Assembly (NCBI GenBank): GCA_029238315.1 | Contig: JAQWGI010000033.1 | Coordinates: forward strand, 62,001 to 126,000 | Direction of reading: 5' to 3' | Source: Polaribacter sp. | GTDB lineage: Bacteria > Bacteroidota > Bacteroidia > Flavobacteriales > Flavobacteriaceae | DNA: 64,000 nt | Shown here: piece after piece, positions 23,023 through 31,046 of the stretch | Layout: each line of letters starts with the position of its first letter | Numbering within the stretch: position 1 is the stretch's first letter | Made by a program: the position numbers and the translations under genes | The notes under the pieces: generated by a model | Databases searched by the model: none | Seen by the model: the letters and a program-made list of their open reading frames with translations, nothing else | Told to the model about the DNA's origin: nothing

Positions 23023-24060
23023 TTATGGCGCCGGATTCGGCATTATTTTATGAATCTCATTTATTTCATCAATCACTTCAGGTGATAATTCGATATTAAT
23101 ACTGTTGATGTTTTCTTTTAATTGACTCATTTTTGAAGCTCCAATAATATTACTGGTAACAAAAGGCAATTGATTTACAAAAGCTAATGACAATTCTACT
23201 AGAGAAAGGCCATTTTTATTTGCAATTTTCTGGTATTCAACAACTGCATTTTCAGATTCTAAAGAAGAATATCTGTTGTAATTAGGAAACAACGCAACAC
23301 GAGAATCTGAAGGTAATTTTCCGCCAACATATTTTCCAGAAAGCACACCAAAAGCTAATGGGGAATACACTAATAGCCCGATGTTTTCTCTTAAAGAAAC
23401 CTCGGACATGCCGTATTCATATGCTCTATGTAGCAAAGAGTATGAGTTTTGAATTGTTGCCATTCTTGGTAAATTATGCTCTTTTGCAGTTTGTAAATAC
23501 TGCATAGTACCCCAAGGTGTTTCGTTAGATAAACCTACTTTTCTAATAGTACCGCTCTTTACAAAACCATTTAGTGTTTCTAGAATTTCTAAATGATTCT
23601 CGTAAGTTTCTTTATGATTTTGATATGGGTAATCTCTAACGCCAAAACAATTAGCCGCTCTTTCTGGCCAATGCAATTGATATAAATCAATATAATCTGT
23701 TTGCAGTCTTTTTAAACTATTTTCTACAGCTTCTTTTATTGCTCTTTTACTAAATCCATCTTTTCTAATATGAGCAGTGTAAGCACCCCAACCTGCTATT
23801 TTTGTTGCTAGTACTACTTTTTCTCTATTTCCTGTTTTTTGAAACCAAGAGCCAATAATTTTTTCTGTTGCTCCATAAGTTTCTGCTCTTGCTGGTATTG
23901 GATACAACTCTGCAACATCAAAAAAATTAACACCCTTTTCTAGCGCATAATCCATTTGTTGGTGCCCTTCTGCTTCAGTATTTTGTTGGCCCCAAGTCAT
24001 GGTCCCTAAGCAAATTTTAGAAACTTTTATGTCTGAATTTGGTATTGTTGTATATTTCAT
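23023..24060 (-). CDS. tas: Aldo/keto reductase, Tas family
   Basis: This NADPH-dependent aldo/keto reductase has 345 residues, the same size as E. coli Tas, and similar sequence from the start: ICLGTMTWGQQNTEAEGHQQ (16-35), FFDVAELYPIPARAETYGAT, then EKIIGSWFQKTGNREKVVLATKIAG. The catalytic Asp and Tyr are in DVAELYP, the Lys in ATKIAGW and the His in QLHWPERA. NADPH-binding elements VYSPLAFGVLSGK and NIIGASKMSQLKENI are near the C-terminus. The natural substrate is unknown. It lies alone on the minus strand between trpS and pgk. Confidence 0.9.
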   Translation of the reverse strand: MKYTTIPNSDIKVSKICLGTMTWGQQNTEAEGHQQMDYALEKGVNFFDVAELYPIPARAETYGATEKIIGSWFQKTGNREKVVLATKIAGWGAYTAHIRKDGFSKRAIKEAVENSLKRLQTDYIDLYQLHWPERAANCFGVRDYPYQNHKETYENHLEILETLNGFVKSGTIRKVGLSNETPWGTMQYLQTAKEHNLPRMATIQNSYSLLHRAYEYGMSEVSLRENIGLLVYSPLAFGVLSGKYVGGKLPSDSRVALFPNYNRYSSLESENAVVEYQKIANKNGLSLVELSLAFVNQLPFVTSNIIGASKMSQLKENINSINIELSPEVIDEINEIHKIMPNPAP

Positions 24061-24121
24061 GTTTGTTTTTAATTATTATTAAAGGGTTCTTGAAGCTCTT
24101 GAAACAATATTTTAATTAAAA

Positions 24122-25309
24122 TTATTTTAATATCGCTTCAATTCCTGGCAACGTTTTTCCTTCTAACATTTCTAACATAGCACCTCCTCCGGTAGAAACA
24201 TAACTTACTTTTTCTGCAAAGCCAAATTGCTTCACAGCAGCAACAGAGTCTCCACCACCAACTAAAGAAAAAGCGCCATTTTTAGTAGCTTTAGAAATGG
24301 CATTTCCTAATTCAATGGTTCCTTTAGAAAAGTTTTCCATTTCAAAAACACCTAAAGGACCGTTCCATAAAATAGTTTTAGATTTAGCAATTACTTCTGC
24401 AAATTTATCTGCTGTTTTTGGACCAGAGTCTAAACCCATCCAACCATCAGGAATTTGATTTGTGTCAACCTCTTTTGTATTTGCATCGTTGCTAAAACTA
24501 TCTGCAATTATTGCATCAACAGGTAAGTGAATTTGAACATTTTTTGCTTTTGCCTGCTCTAAAATTACTAGTGCTAATTCTTGTTTATCATCTTCTACCA
24601 AAGAGCTTCCTATTTTTCCTCCTAGCGCTTTTACAAAGGTAAATGTCATTCCACCGCCAATAATAATATGATCTACTTTGTCTAATATATTTTCAATAAC
24701 TCCTATTTTAGAAGACACTTTTGCGCCACCTAAAATTGCTGTAACTGGTTTCTGACTATCATTTAAAACTTTGTTAATACTTTCTATTTCTCTTGCTAGT
24801 AAATTTCCAAAACACTTTTTTTCTGGAAAAAACTCTGCTATAATTGCTGTTGAAGCATGTGCTCTGTGGGCAGTTCCAAAAGCATCATTTACATATATAT
24901 CTCCTAATTTAGAAAGTTGTGCTGCAAAGTTTTGATCACCTGATTTTTCTTCCTCATAAAAACGTAAATTTTCTAACAATAAGACTTCACCTGCTTTTAA
25001 TTCTGAAACAGCTTTTTCTACTTTTTCTCCAATACAATCATCAACAAAATTTACTTTTACACCTAAAACTTCGCTTACTTTTTTTACAATATGACGCAAA
25101 GAAAATTGATCTTCTTTCCCTTTTGGCCTTCCTAAATGTGACATTAAAACTGCAGAACCGCCGTCGTTTAACACGGTTTGAATGGTTGATTTTGCAGCAT
25201 GAATTCTTGTTGAATCCGTAACCATAAATTCGGTATTTAAAGGCACATTAAAATCTACCCTTATCAACGCTCTCTTATTCTTAAAATTAAACTCTTTTAA
25301 TGTAGACAT
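24122..25309 (-). CDS. pgk: Phosphoglycerate kinase
   Basis: Pgk makes ATP from 1,3-bisphosphoglycerate in glycolysis, or the reverse in gluconeogenesis. The 395-residue protein has the substrate site RVDFNVPLN (17-25), SHLGRPKG (57-64), VLLLENLRF with [16 protein letters not shown], and the nucleotide part [38 protein letters not shown] and [13 protein letters not shown]. Everything expected is intact. It has no gap in key residues and is monocistronic by its position. Confidence 0.97.
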   Translation of the reverse strand: MSTLKEFNFKNKRALIRVDFNVPLNTEFMVTDSTRIHAAKSTIQTVLNDGGSAVLMSHLGRPKGKEDQFSLRHIVKKVSEVLGVKVNFVDDCIGEKVEKAVSELKAGEVLLLENLRFYEEEKSGDQNFAAQLSKLGDIYVNDAFGTAHRAHASTAIIAEFFPEKKCFGNLLAREIESINKVLNDSQKPVTAILGGAKVSSKIGVIENILDKVDHIIIGGGMTFTFVKALGGKIGSSLVEDDKQELALVILEQAKAKNVQIHLPVDAIIADSFSNDANTKEVDTNQIPDGWMGLDSGPKTADKFAEVIAKSKTILWNGPLGVFEMENFSKGTIELGNAISKATKNGAFSLVGGGDSVAAVKQFGFAEKVSYVSTGGGAMLEMLEGKTLPGIEAILK

Positions 25310-25403
25310 TCGCTTTTATTTTTTTACAAATGTACTTATTTAAGAGGTTTAGTAAAAATTACACATCAAAAATTAGCAATGCTGTTTTAGGCTGTAAAAG
25401 TTA

Positions 25404-25411
25404 TATATTTG
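25404..25411 (+). promoter_or_regulatory. -7 promoter element of holB, very close to the start codon
   Basis: TATATTTG fits TAnnTTTG perfectly but stands only 4 bp before the holB ATG at 25416. Transcription would begin at or next to the A of ATG, so the mRNA could be leaderless. If the element is chance, a promoter further upstream must exist. Confidence 0.4.
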
Positions 25412-25415
25412 TGAT

Positions 25416-26567
25416 ATGTTTTTTAAAGATGTAATTGGTCAAAATCACATAAAAAATCACCTAAAATCTACTGTAGAAAATGGTAGGATTCCTCATGCAC
25501 AATTGTTTGTTGGAAAAGAAGGTGCTGGTATATTAACCATGGCCATTGCATTTGCGCAATATTTACTTTGCACAACTAGCAAAGATCAGGAATCTTGTCA
25601 AGTTAAATGCGAAAAGCTTACGCATCCAGATTTACATTTTGCTTTTCCGGTTACTTCAAATAATACAGTAAAAAAACACCCCGTAAGTAACTTATTTTTA
25701 GATGATTGGAGACTTTTTGTAAAAAAACAATCTTATGGAAGTTTATACAATTGGCTACAATTTATTGGAGTTGAAAATAAACAAGGATTAATTGGAGTTG
25801 ATGAGGCAGAAAGTATTGTAAAATCGTTACAACTAAAACCTTACGAAGGTGGTTTTAAGGTGATGATTATTTGGATGGCAGAAAAAATGAATATTTCTGC
25901 AGCAAACAAACTTTTAAAATTAATTGAAGAGCCTCCTGAAAAGACCGTATTTATTTTGTGTGCTGAAGATGAAGAGCAAATCATTAACACCATAAAATCT
26001 CGTTGTCAAAGCATTCATTTTCCATCGTTATCAGAAGATGAGATTGCACAATCTTTAATCCTAAAAGAAAAAATATCTGAAAGTACTGCACACAAGGTGG
26101 CGCATCAGGCAGAAGGAAATTATAACAAAGCACTACACATATTACAACACGACTCTAGCGATACTGTTTTTGAAACTTGGTTTATTACATGGGTTAGAAC
26201 AGCCTTTAAAGCAAAAGGAAATGGGGCGGTTGTAAAAGACTTAATTTCTTGGAGTGAAGAGATTGCAAGAAGCGGAAGAGAAACTCAAAAAAGGTTTTTA
26301 AAATACTGTTTACAATTTTTTAGACAAGCAATGTTGTTAAATTACAACTCTAAAGCTATTGCTTTTTTAGAAACAGAAACAGCTGGGTTTGATCTACAAA
26401 AGTTTGCACCGTTTGTGCATAGCGGAAATGTTTTAGAAATAAATAAAGAAGTGAGCACTGCAATTTATCATATAGAAAGAAATGGAAATGCAAAGATCAT
26501 TTTATTAGATCTGTCTATAAAACTTACACGTTTGCTTCACTCAAAAGAGGACCTTCTAAATAAATAA
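25416..26567 (+). CDS. holB: DNA polymerase III delta-prime subunit
   Basis: This is a clamp-loader subunit of 383 residues with an AAA+ domain: FKDVIGQNHIKNHLKSTVENGRIPHAQLFVG (3-33) with the modified Walker A VGKEGAGI, the zinc-type cysteines at about 53-66 (CTTSKDQESCQVKCEKLTHPD), and sensor/SRC region LLKLIEEPPEKTVFILCAEDEEQII with INTIKSRCQSIHF. The SRC arginine finger motif is intact. The C-terminal part is less conserved, as normal. The start is the usual MFFKDVIGQ type. Convergent with the FecR-like gene (21 bp gap). Confidence 0.92.
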   Translation: MFFKDVIGQNHIKNHLKSTVENGRIPHAQLFVGKEGAGILTMAIAFAQYLLCTTSKDQESCQVKCEKLTHPDLHFAFPVTSNNTVKKHPVSNLFLDDWRLFVKKQSYGSLYNWLQFIGVENKQGLIGVDEAESIVKSLQLKPYEGGFKVMIIWMAEKMNISAANKLLKLIEEPPEKTVFILCAEDEEQIINTIKSRCQSIHFPSLSEDEIAQSLILKEKISESTAHKVAHQAEGNYNKALHILQHDSSDTVFETWFITWVRTAFKAKGNGAVVKDLISWSEEIARSGRETQKRFLKYCLQFFRQAMLLNYNSKAIAFLETETAGFDLQKFAPFVHSGNVLEINKEVSTAIYHIERNGNAKIILLDLSIKLTRLLHSKEDLLNK

Positions 26568-26588
26568 TAACCGCTACTTTATATAAAA

Positions 26589-27101
26589 TTACTCTATCCA
26601 AGAAGGTGTTAAATTAATCGCTTTGTTTATTTGGTAAATATTATTAGCTGTTTTTTTATAAGACATGGTTTCCGGAACTAGAATTTCTTGTGCGTTGTTT
26701 TTTAACTTCACTACACCTTTAAAACAAGTGATTTCAATAGCATTTTGTTGACTGTTTACGCTAAACGCTGTGCCTACATCATAAATAACAGAGGTATTGG
26801 TAACAATTGTAAAAGTAGCTCCGTTTTTCACTTTAAAATACGCTTCTCCGTTAAGTTGAAGCATTTTATTACCGCTAAACCAGTCGCTCTTCTTAAAAGA
26901 GATTGATGCATTTGAATTGAGTAGTACTTTTGAACCATCAGGCAAAACAATTCTTTTTTTTTCTCCAACATCTGTTGATGCTGTTTGTACCGTGCTCATT
27001 AAATAAAATGCAACACTAAATAAGATTAAAACTGAAAGGAATGTGGTGTACATCCAAATCGGAACTCTTTGTATTGCTTTAGACAAGGTTTTATCTGACA
27101 T
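26589..27101 (-). CDS. Orphan FecR-domain protein, short
   Basis: This protein of 170 residues has a cytosolic N-terminus, one membrane helix (about 18-38, WMYTTFLSVLILFSVAFYL) and a periplasmic FecR domain (50-145) with KRIVLPDGSKVLLNSNASISF, LNGEAYFKV and VYDVGTAFSVN-like stretches. Typical FecR anti-sigma factors of this phylum are 280-400 residues with an N-terminal sigma-binding part and a C-terminal DUF4974 domain. Both are missing; the protein stops right after TPSWIE, where DUF4974 would begin. No ECF sigma factor or TonB receptor is next to it. ATG at 27101 is preferred, five codons inside the longest frame. It may be a remnant or a stand-alone sensor. Confidence 0.75.
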   Translation of the reverse strand: MSDKTLSKAIQRVPIWMYTTFLSVLILFSVAFYLMSTVQTASTDVGEKKRIVLPDGSKVLLNSNASISFKKSDWFSGNKMLQLNGEAYFKVKNGATFTIVTNTSVIYDVGTAFSVNSQQNAIEITCFKGVVKLKNNAQEILVPETMSYKKTANNIYQINKAINLTPSWIE

Positions 27102-27253
27102 AGTACTGTTAAACATATATCAAAAGTAATGGTTTTTTCTATTTTTGATAGTACAATCAAAAGGATTTTGTTAAGAAATAAATTACAGGACTCCCTATAA
27201 AATGTTGCAGGCAAAGTTCTTTTTCTTAATTTTACCAAATAACAAACATACAA

Positions 27254-27652
27254 ATGGAACTACTAAAAAATTACCCAACAGAAACATTAACCCTTCTATT
27301 TTTAATTGTAACTTTTTTACAATCTGGAATTGATAAGATTACAGATTGGAAAGGAAATTTATCTTTTATAAAAGGGCATTTTTCAAACTCTCCACTTAAA
27401 AACGCTGTTCCTGCTTTGTTATTCATTATTTTAATTATGGAGATAATTGCTAGCCTATTCATGATTTTTGGTTTATACCAACTTGCTTCTGAAGGGGTAA
27501 AAACAGTTGCTTTATTAGGTGCTGAGTTAGCTGCATTATCTCTTATCTTTTTATTAATTGGTCAACGACTGGCAAAAGATTATGCTGGCGCAATGACACT
27601 TGCTGTTTACTTTATTATTTCACTTTGGGGTGTATATTTGTTGAGCGTATAA
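27254..27652 (+). CDS. DoxX family membrane protein
   Basis: This protein of 132 residues has four hydrophobic segments (about 8-24, 48-72, 82-100, 108-130), in keeping with the DoxX/DoxD fold. The usual QSGIDKITDWKGNLSFIKGHF near 24-44 and later MEIIASLFMIFGLY are present. The family is tied to quinone-linked or thiosulfate metabolism in some species, but most members are uncharacterised. A hairpin at 27659 follows its stop codon closely. Confidence 0.82.
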   Translation: MELLKNYPTETLTLLFLIVTFLQSGIDKITDWKGNLSFIKGHFSNSPLKNAVPALLFIILIMEIIASLFMIFGLYQLASEGVKTVALLGAELAALSLIFLLIGQRLAKDYAGAMTLAVYFIISLWGVYLLSV

Positions 27653-27658
27653 ATCGCT

Positions 27659-27683
27659 ATCAATAAAAATTATTTTTATTGAT
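27659..27683 (+). terminator. Terminator-like hairpin after the DoxX gene
   Basis: ATCAATAAAAA and TTTTTATTGAT form an 11-bp perfect stem with a 3-nt loop, 7 bp after the DoxX stop codon. The stem is AT-only apart from two GC pairs, so termination strength is uncertain. Confidence 0.45.
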
Positions 27684-27793
27684 CAATTAAATAAGTTTTA
27701 CCAATTAAAAACACTTAAAAAAAACAGCTTTTAAGAGGGTTTTTGTTGTTTTACAACCAAACACTTAATTCACTTATTAAAAATCGATTTACA

Positions 27794-27808
27794 CGGCTTT
27801 AAAAGCCG
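27794..27808 (-). terminator. Terminator-like hairpin after the methyltransferase gene
   Basis: CGGCTTT and AAAGCCG form a 7-bp stem with one base between, directly after the stop codon at 27811 on the minus strand. A T-run (CGATTTTTAA) follows about 10 nt later. The remaining sequence of the gap 27684-27793 is AT-rich and shows nothing further. Confidence 0.4.
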
Positions 27809-27810
27809 AT

Positions 27811-28668
27811 TTACTTGTTTTTTATGATATAAATGAGTGAAGAATACTCAGAAGTAGTTTTTGCTTTGAGGTTTGATCGATAACCAACAAAAAGAGCTCT
27901 CAAGAAATTAAAGCGTCCTGTTTTGTTCTTTTCGCTTAACAAAGAAACGTAATACGAATCGTATTTCATTGGAAGCGTTTTTTCTATTTTCATAGAAACG
28001 TTAGAAAATAGTTTTTGAATAGCTGTTTGAGAAAAATGCCAAAGATGTCTTGGGACATCAAACGCCGCCCAGAACTCTTTATAATATGTTGCATCAAAGC
28101 TTTTGTAATTTGGAACAGCGATGATTAAAACTCCAGTTGCACTTAATTTAGATTTTAATATTTCTATATATTCTAATAAGTTTTCTACATGTTCTAACAC
28201 ATGCCAAAGAGTAATTACGTCAAAGTTTTTCTCTTCAATCAAAGAGATGTCTTTTACTGTTTTTACACCTTTACTTTTAGAAATAACACGAGCTTCTTTA
28301 TTTGGTTCTACTCCAAAAATATTCCAATAATCTTGTTTGCAAGTAGCTAAAAAATCTCCTGTTCCTGCGCCAACATCTAATATTTTTTTAGTTGAAAAAT
28401 TAAATGAATTTATAAGTGTTAGTTTCTTTTTTAATGTGCGTTTTCTAACACTTTGATAAACCTTATCAAGAAAACTTTTGTTCGCGTTTGTATGAGAAAT
28501 ATAGGCGTCGCTCTTATAGTAGTTTCCCAAATCTACAGGAACAGGCTGAGTAACCATCATCTCATACTCTTTGTTTAAAAGCAACTCAAAAGACTCTTGA
28601 GTAACAGTGTAATCTAAACAACTTGTAACTGAAACTAATTCTTTATAAAGCTCTTTTTCTTTCTTCAT
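27811..28668 (-). CDS. Class I SAM-dependent methyltransferase
   Basis: This protein of 285 residues has a SAM-binding core with KILDVGAGTGDFLATCKQ (motif I, near residue 95), FGVEPNKEA (acidic loop), FDVITLWHVLEHVENLLEYI (motif with LxHVLEH, near 150) and GVLIIAVPNY. This is the ubiE/Methyltransf_23 type often found in cell-surface or small-molecule modification, substrate unknown. Around 200 the PRHLWHFSQTAIQKLF stretch is typical of this subfamily. I start at ATG 28668; the frame continues nine codons upstream to a GTG that lies inside the parS-like palindrome. It is downstream of mnmG on the same strand. Confidence 0.85.
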   Translation of the reverse strand: MKKEKELYKELVSVTSCLDYTVTQESFELLLNKEYEMMVTQPVPVDLGNYYKSDAYISHTNANKSFLDKVYQSVRKRTLKKKLTLINSFNFSTKKILDVGAGTGDFLATCKQDYWNIFGVEPNKEARVISKSKGVKTVKDISLIEEKNFDVITLWHVLEHVENLLEYIEILKSKLSATGVLIIAVPNYKSFDATYYKEFWAAFDVPRHLWHFSQTAIQKLFSNVSMKIEKTLPMKYDSYYVSLLSEKNKTGRFNFLRALFVGYRSNLKAKTTSEYSSLIYIIKNK

Positions 28669-28687
28669 TTTGTAGTGCTCTCTTGTA

Positions 28688-28703
28688 TGTTCCACATGGA
28701 ACT
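28688..28703. promoter_or_regulatory. parS-like palindrome downstream of mnmG
   Basis: TGTTCCACATGGAACT compares with the ParB site consensus TGTTNCACGTGNAACA at all but two fixed positions (one in the core, one at the end). It lies between mnmG (ends 28711) and the methyltransferase gene. A better copy lies on the other side of mnmG at 30596-30611. Confidence 0.5.
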
Positions 28704-28710
28704 TTCTTTT

Positions 28711-30588
28711 TTACCTTCCCATATATACCAACAAAACAGAAATATCACTAGGAGAAACTCCACTTATTCTACTTGCTTGAGAAATAGATGTTGGTTTGAT
28801 TGTATTTAATTTTTCTCTAGCCTCAAAGGAAAGAGACTTTACCTTAGCATAGTCAAAAGAAGCAGGAATAGAAACGTTTTCTAATCGATTTAGTTTGTCT
28901 GCATTGTTCTTTTCTTTTTCTATATATCCAGAATACTTTAAGTAAATTTCTACTTGCTCTATAACCTCAGTATCAATATTATGCTCAGAAACAAAACTAC
29001 TCAATGCCTCTAAACACATAAAGTCTTCGAACCTTAATTGTGGTCTTGCTGCAACTTTAAAAAGCTTCATAGATTGGGAAACCAAAGCCAAGCCGTGTTT
29101 GGTTAAAATACGATTTAAATCTTCTTTTTTAACGCTTAGGTTATTTAGAAATGAAATTAAAACTGCTGTTTTTTCTTTCTTTTCTAGAACTCGATCCATG
29201 CGCTCTTTGGATGCTAAACCAATTTCAAAAGCTCTTGGTGTAAGTCGAAGGTCAGCGTTATCCTGTCTTAACAAAGTCCTGTACTCTGCTCTAGAAGTAA
29301 ACATACGGTAAGGCTCATCTGTACCTTTTGTTATTAAATCATCAATTAAAACCCCGATATACGCTTCATTTCTTTTTAGAATAAAAGGTGGTTTATTTGT
29401 GATTTTCAAAACTGCATTAATACCCGCCATTAAGCCTTGAGAAGCTGCTTCTTCATAACCCGTTGTACCGTTTATTTGACCCGCAAAAAATAAATTTTCT
29501 ATCAGTTTAGTTTCTAAAGAATGCGTAAGCTGAGTAGGTGGAAAATAATCATATTCGATAGCATAACCATAACGCAAAAACTTTACATGCTCAAAGCCTG
29601 CTACAGCACGAATAGCTTTATCCTGAATGTCTTCTGGTAAAGATGTAGAAAACCCGTTTACATAAATCTCAACAGTTTCCCAACCTTCTGGCTCTATAAA
29701 CATTTGATGCCGTTCTTTATCGGCAAAACGATCTACCTTATCTTCTACTGACGGACAATATCTTGGGCCAGTAGACTGAATGCGTCCATTAAACATTGGA
29801 GAGCGATCAAAACCCTCTCTTAGTATTTCGTGAACTTTTGAATTGGTATATGTTAAATAACAAGAACGTTGTTTGGTTAAGGGTTTTGTAGTGGTTAAAT
29901 AAGAGAATTTTTCTGGATTATCATCACCGGGCTGCTCTATCATTTTTGAAAAATCTAACGACCTTGCATCCACTCTTGGCGGTGTACCCGTTTTCATTCT
30001 TCCAGATTCGAAACCTTGCGCCACTAAGTCTTCTGTAATACCGGTTGAGGCTCCTTCTCCTGCTCTACCTCCTCCAAAAGATTTATCACCAATATGAATT
30101 AATCCGTTTAAAAAAGTTCCTGCAGTTAAAATAACTGTTTTTGACTTTATCTCTAGCCCTAACACCGTTTTAACACCAATTATTTTATTTTCGTTAAACA
30201 GCAAGCCATTTACTGAATCTTGGTAAAAATCTAAATTTTCAGTTTCTTCAAGAACTTTTCTCCACGCTTCTGAAAAACGCATTCTATCTGATTGTGCTCT
30301 TGGACTCCACATAGCAGGGCCTTTAGACTTGTTAAGCATTTTAAACTGAATTGCTGTTTTATCAGTAACAATTCCGCTAAAACCACCCAAAGCATCAATT
30401 TCTCGCACAATTTGCCCTTTGGCTATTCCTCCCATTGCTGGATTACAACTCATCTGAGCAATATTCTGAAGACTCATTGTTATCAATAAAGTATGCGCAC
30501 CCATATTAGCGCTTGCTGCAGCAGCTTCACTTCCTGCGTGACCACCACCAACTACTATTACATCGTATGTTGTTGAAAAAAGACTCAT
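28711..30588 (-). CDS. mnmG: tRNA uridine-5-carboxymethylaminomethyl modification enzyme MnmG (GidA)
   Basis: MnmG, with MnmE, modifies the wobble uridine of several tRNAs using FAD, NADH and methylene-tetrahydrofolate. The protein of 625 residues starts with the FAD motif DVIVVGGGHAGSEAAAASA (9-27), then MSCNPAMGGIAKGQIVREIDALGG (45-68), GTFLNGLIHIGDKSFGGGRAGEGAS, and CPSVEDKV with the catalytic cysteines, later TGYEEAASQGLMAGINA. The C-terminal helical MnmE-binding part is complete. Both flanks of the gene carry parS-like sites, and in many bacteria mnmG lies near oriC. Confidence 0.97.
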   Translation of the reverse strand: MSLFSTTYDVIVVGGGHAGSEAAAASANMGAHTLLITMSLQNIAQMSCNPAMGGIAKGQIVREIDALGGFSGIVTDKTAIQFKMLNKSKGPAMWSPRAQSDRMRFSEAWRKVLEETENLDFYQDSVNGLLFNENKIIGVKTVLGLEIKSKTVILTAGTFLNGLIHIGDKSFGGGRAGEGASTGITEDLVAQGFESGRMKTGTPPRVDARSLDFSKMIEQPGDDNPEKFSYLTTTKPLTKQRSCYLTYTNSKVHEILREGFDRSPMFNGRIQSTGPRYCPSVEDKVDRFADKERHQMFIEPEGWETVEIYVNGFSTSLPEDIQDKAIRAVAGFEHVKFLRYGYAIEYDYFPPTQLTHSLETKLIENLFFAGQINGTTGYEEAASQGLMAGINAVLKITNKPPFILKRNEAYIGVLIDDLITKGTDEPYRMFTSRAEYRTLLRQDNADLRLTPRAFEIGLASKERMDRVLEKKEKTAVLISFLNNLSVKKEDLNRILTKHGLALVSQSMKLFKVAARPQLRFEDFMCLEALSSFVSEHNIDTEVIEQVEIYLKYSGYIEKEKNNADKLNRLENVSIPASFDYAKVKSLSFEAREKLNTIKPTSISQASRISGVSPSDISVLLVYMGR

Positions 30589-30595
30589 TTACATA

Positions 30596-30611
30596 TGTTT
30601 CACGTGAAACT
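30596..30611. promoter_or_regulatory. parS-like palindrome upstream of mnmG
   Basis: TGTTTCACGTGAAACT equals the Bacillus-type parS sequence TGTTTCACGTGAAACA in 15 of 16 bases, with an intact 14-bp perfect palindrome GTTTCACGTGAAAC. It is 8 bp upstream of the mnmG ATG. Such sites bind ParB (Spo0J) for origin segregation and normally lie near oriC. Confidence 0.75.
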
Positions 30612-30632
30612 AAATTTTTATTTTATTGATTA

Positions 30633-31046
30633 TCAATTGTTTAATAAAAATAAACATTGATTTTCTTTTTCTCGCATTACTGTTTTTTCCTCTTCTGTTT
30701 TATCTTTAAAACCCATGTAATGTAAAATACCATGAATCATAACTCGATGCAATTCTGCATCAAAAGAAGTATTAAATGTTTTAGAATTTTCCTTAACTCT
30801 TTCAATAGAAATGAAAACATCACCAGCAATAATTTTACCTAAAGTATTGTCAAAACTAATAATATCAGTTAAGGTATCGTGTTGTAAAAACTCAACGTTT
30901 AATTTGTGTAAATACGCATCATCACAAAAAACATAATTGATCTCTCCAGCCTTAAAAGAATCCTCTTCAATACAACTAACAATCCAATTTGTAAGTTGTG
31001 ATTCGTTGTCTAGTTTAAAAACTGTTTCGTAATGAAAATCAATCAC
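30633..31046 (-). CDS. ybeY: rRNA maturation endonuclease YbeY
   Basis: YbeY is a zinc-dependent RNase for 16S rRNA 3'-end processing and ribosome quality control. The protein of 137 residues has the signature HRVMIHGILHYMGFKDKTEEE near 103-123, which supplies the H-x3-H-x5-D-type zinc site, with the third His of many homologues replaced by Lys in the GFKD segment. It begins at GTG 31046, inside the last codons of the DUF4175 gene (overlap 8 bp), so it depends on translation from upstream. No in-frame ATG exists at a sensible place. mnmG follows after 44 bp. Confidence 0.92.
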   Translation of the reverse strand: MIDFHYETVFKLDNESQLTNWIVSCIEEDSFKAGEINYVFCDDAYLHKLNVEFLQHDTLTDIISFDNTLGKIIAGDVFISIERVKENSKTFNTSFDAELHRVMIHGILHYMGFKDKTEEEKTVMREKENQCLFLLNN

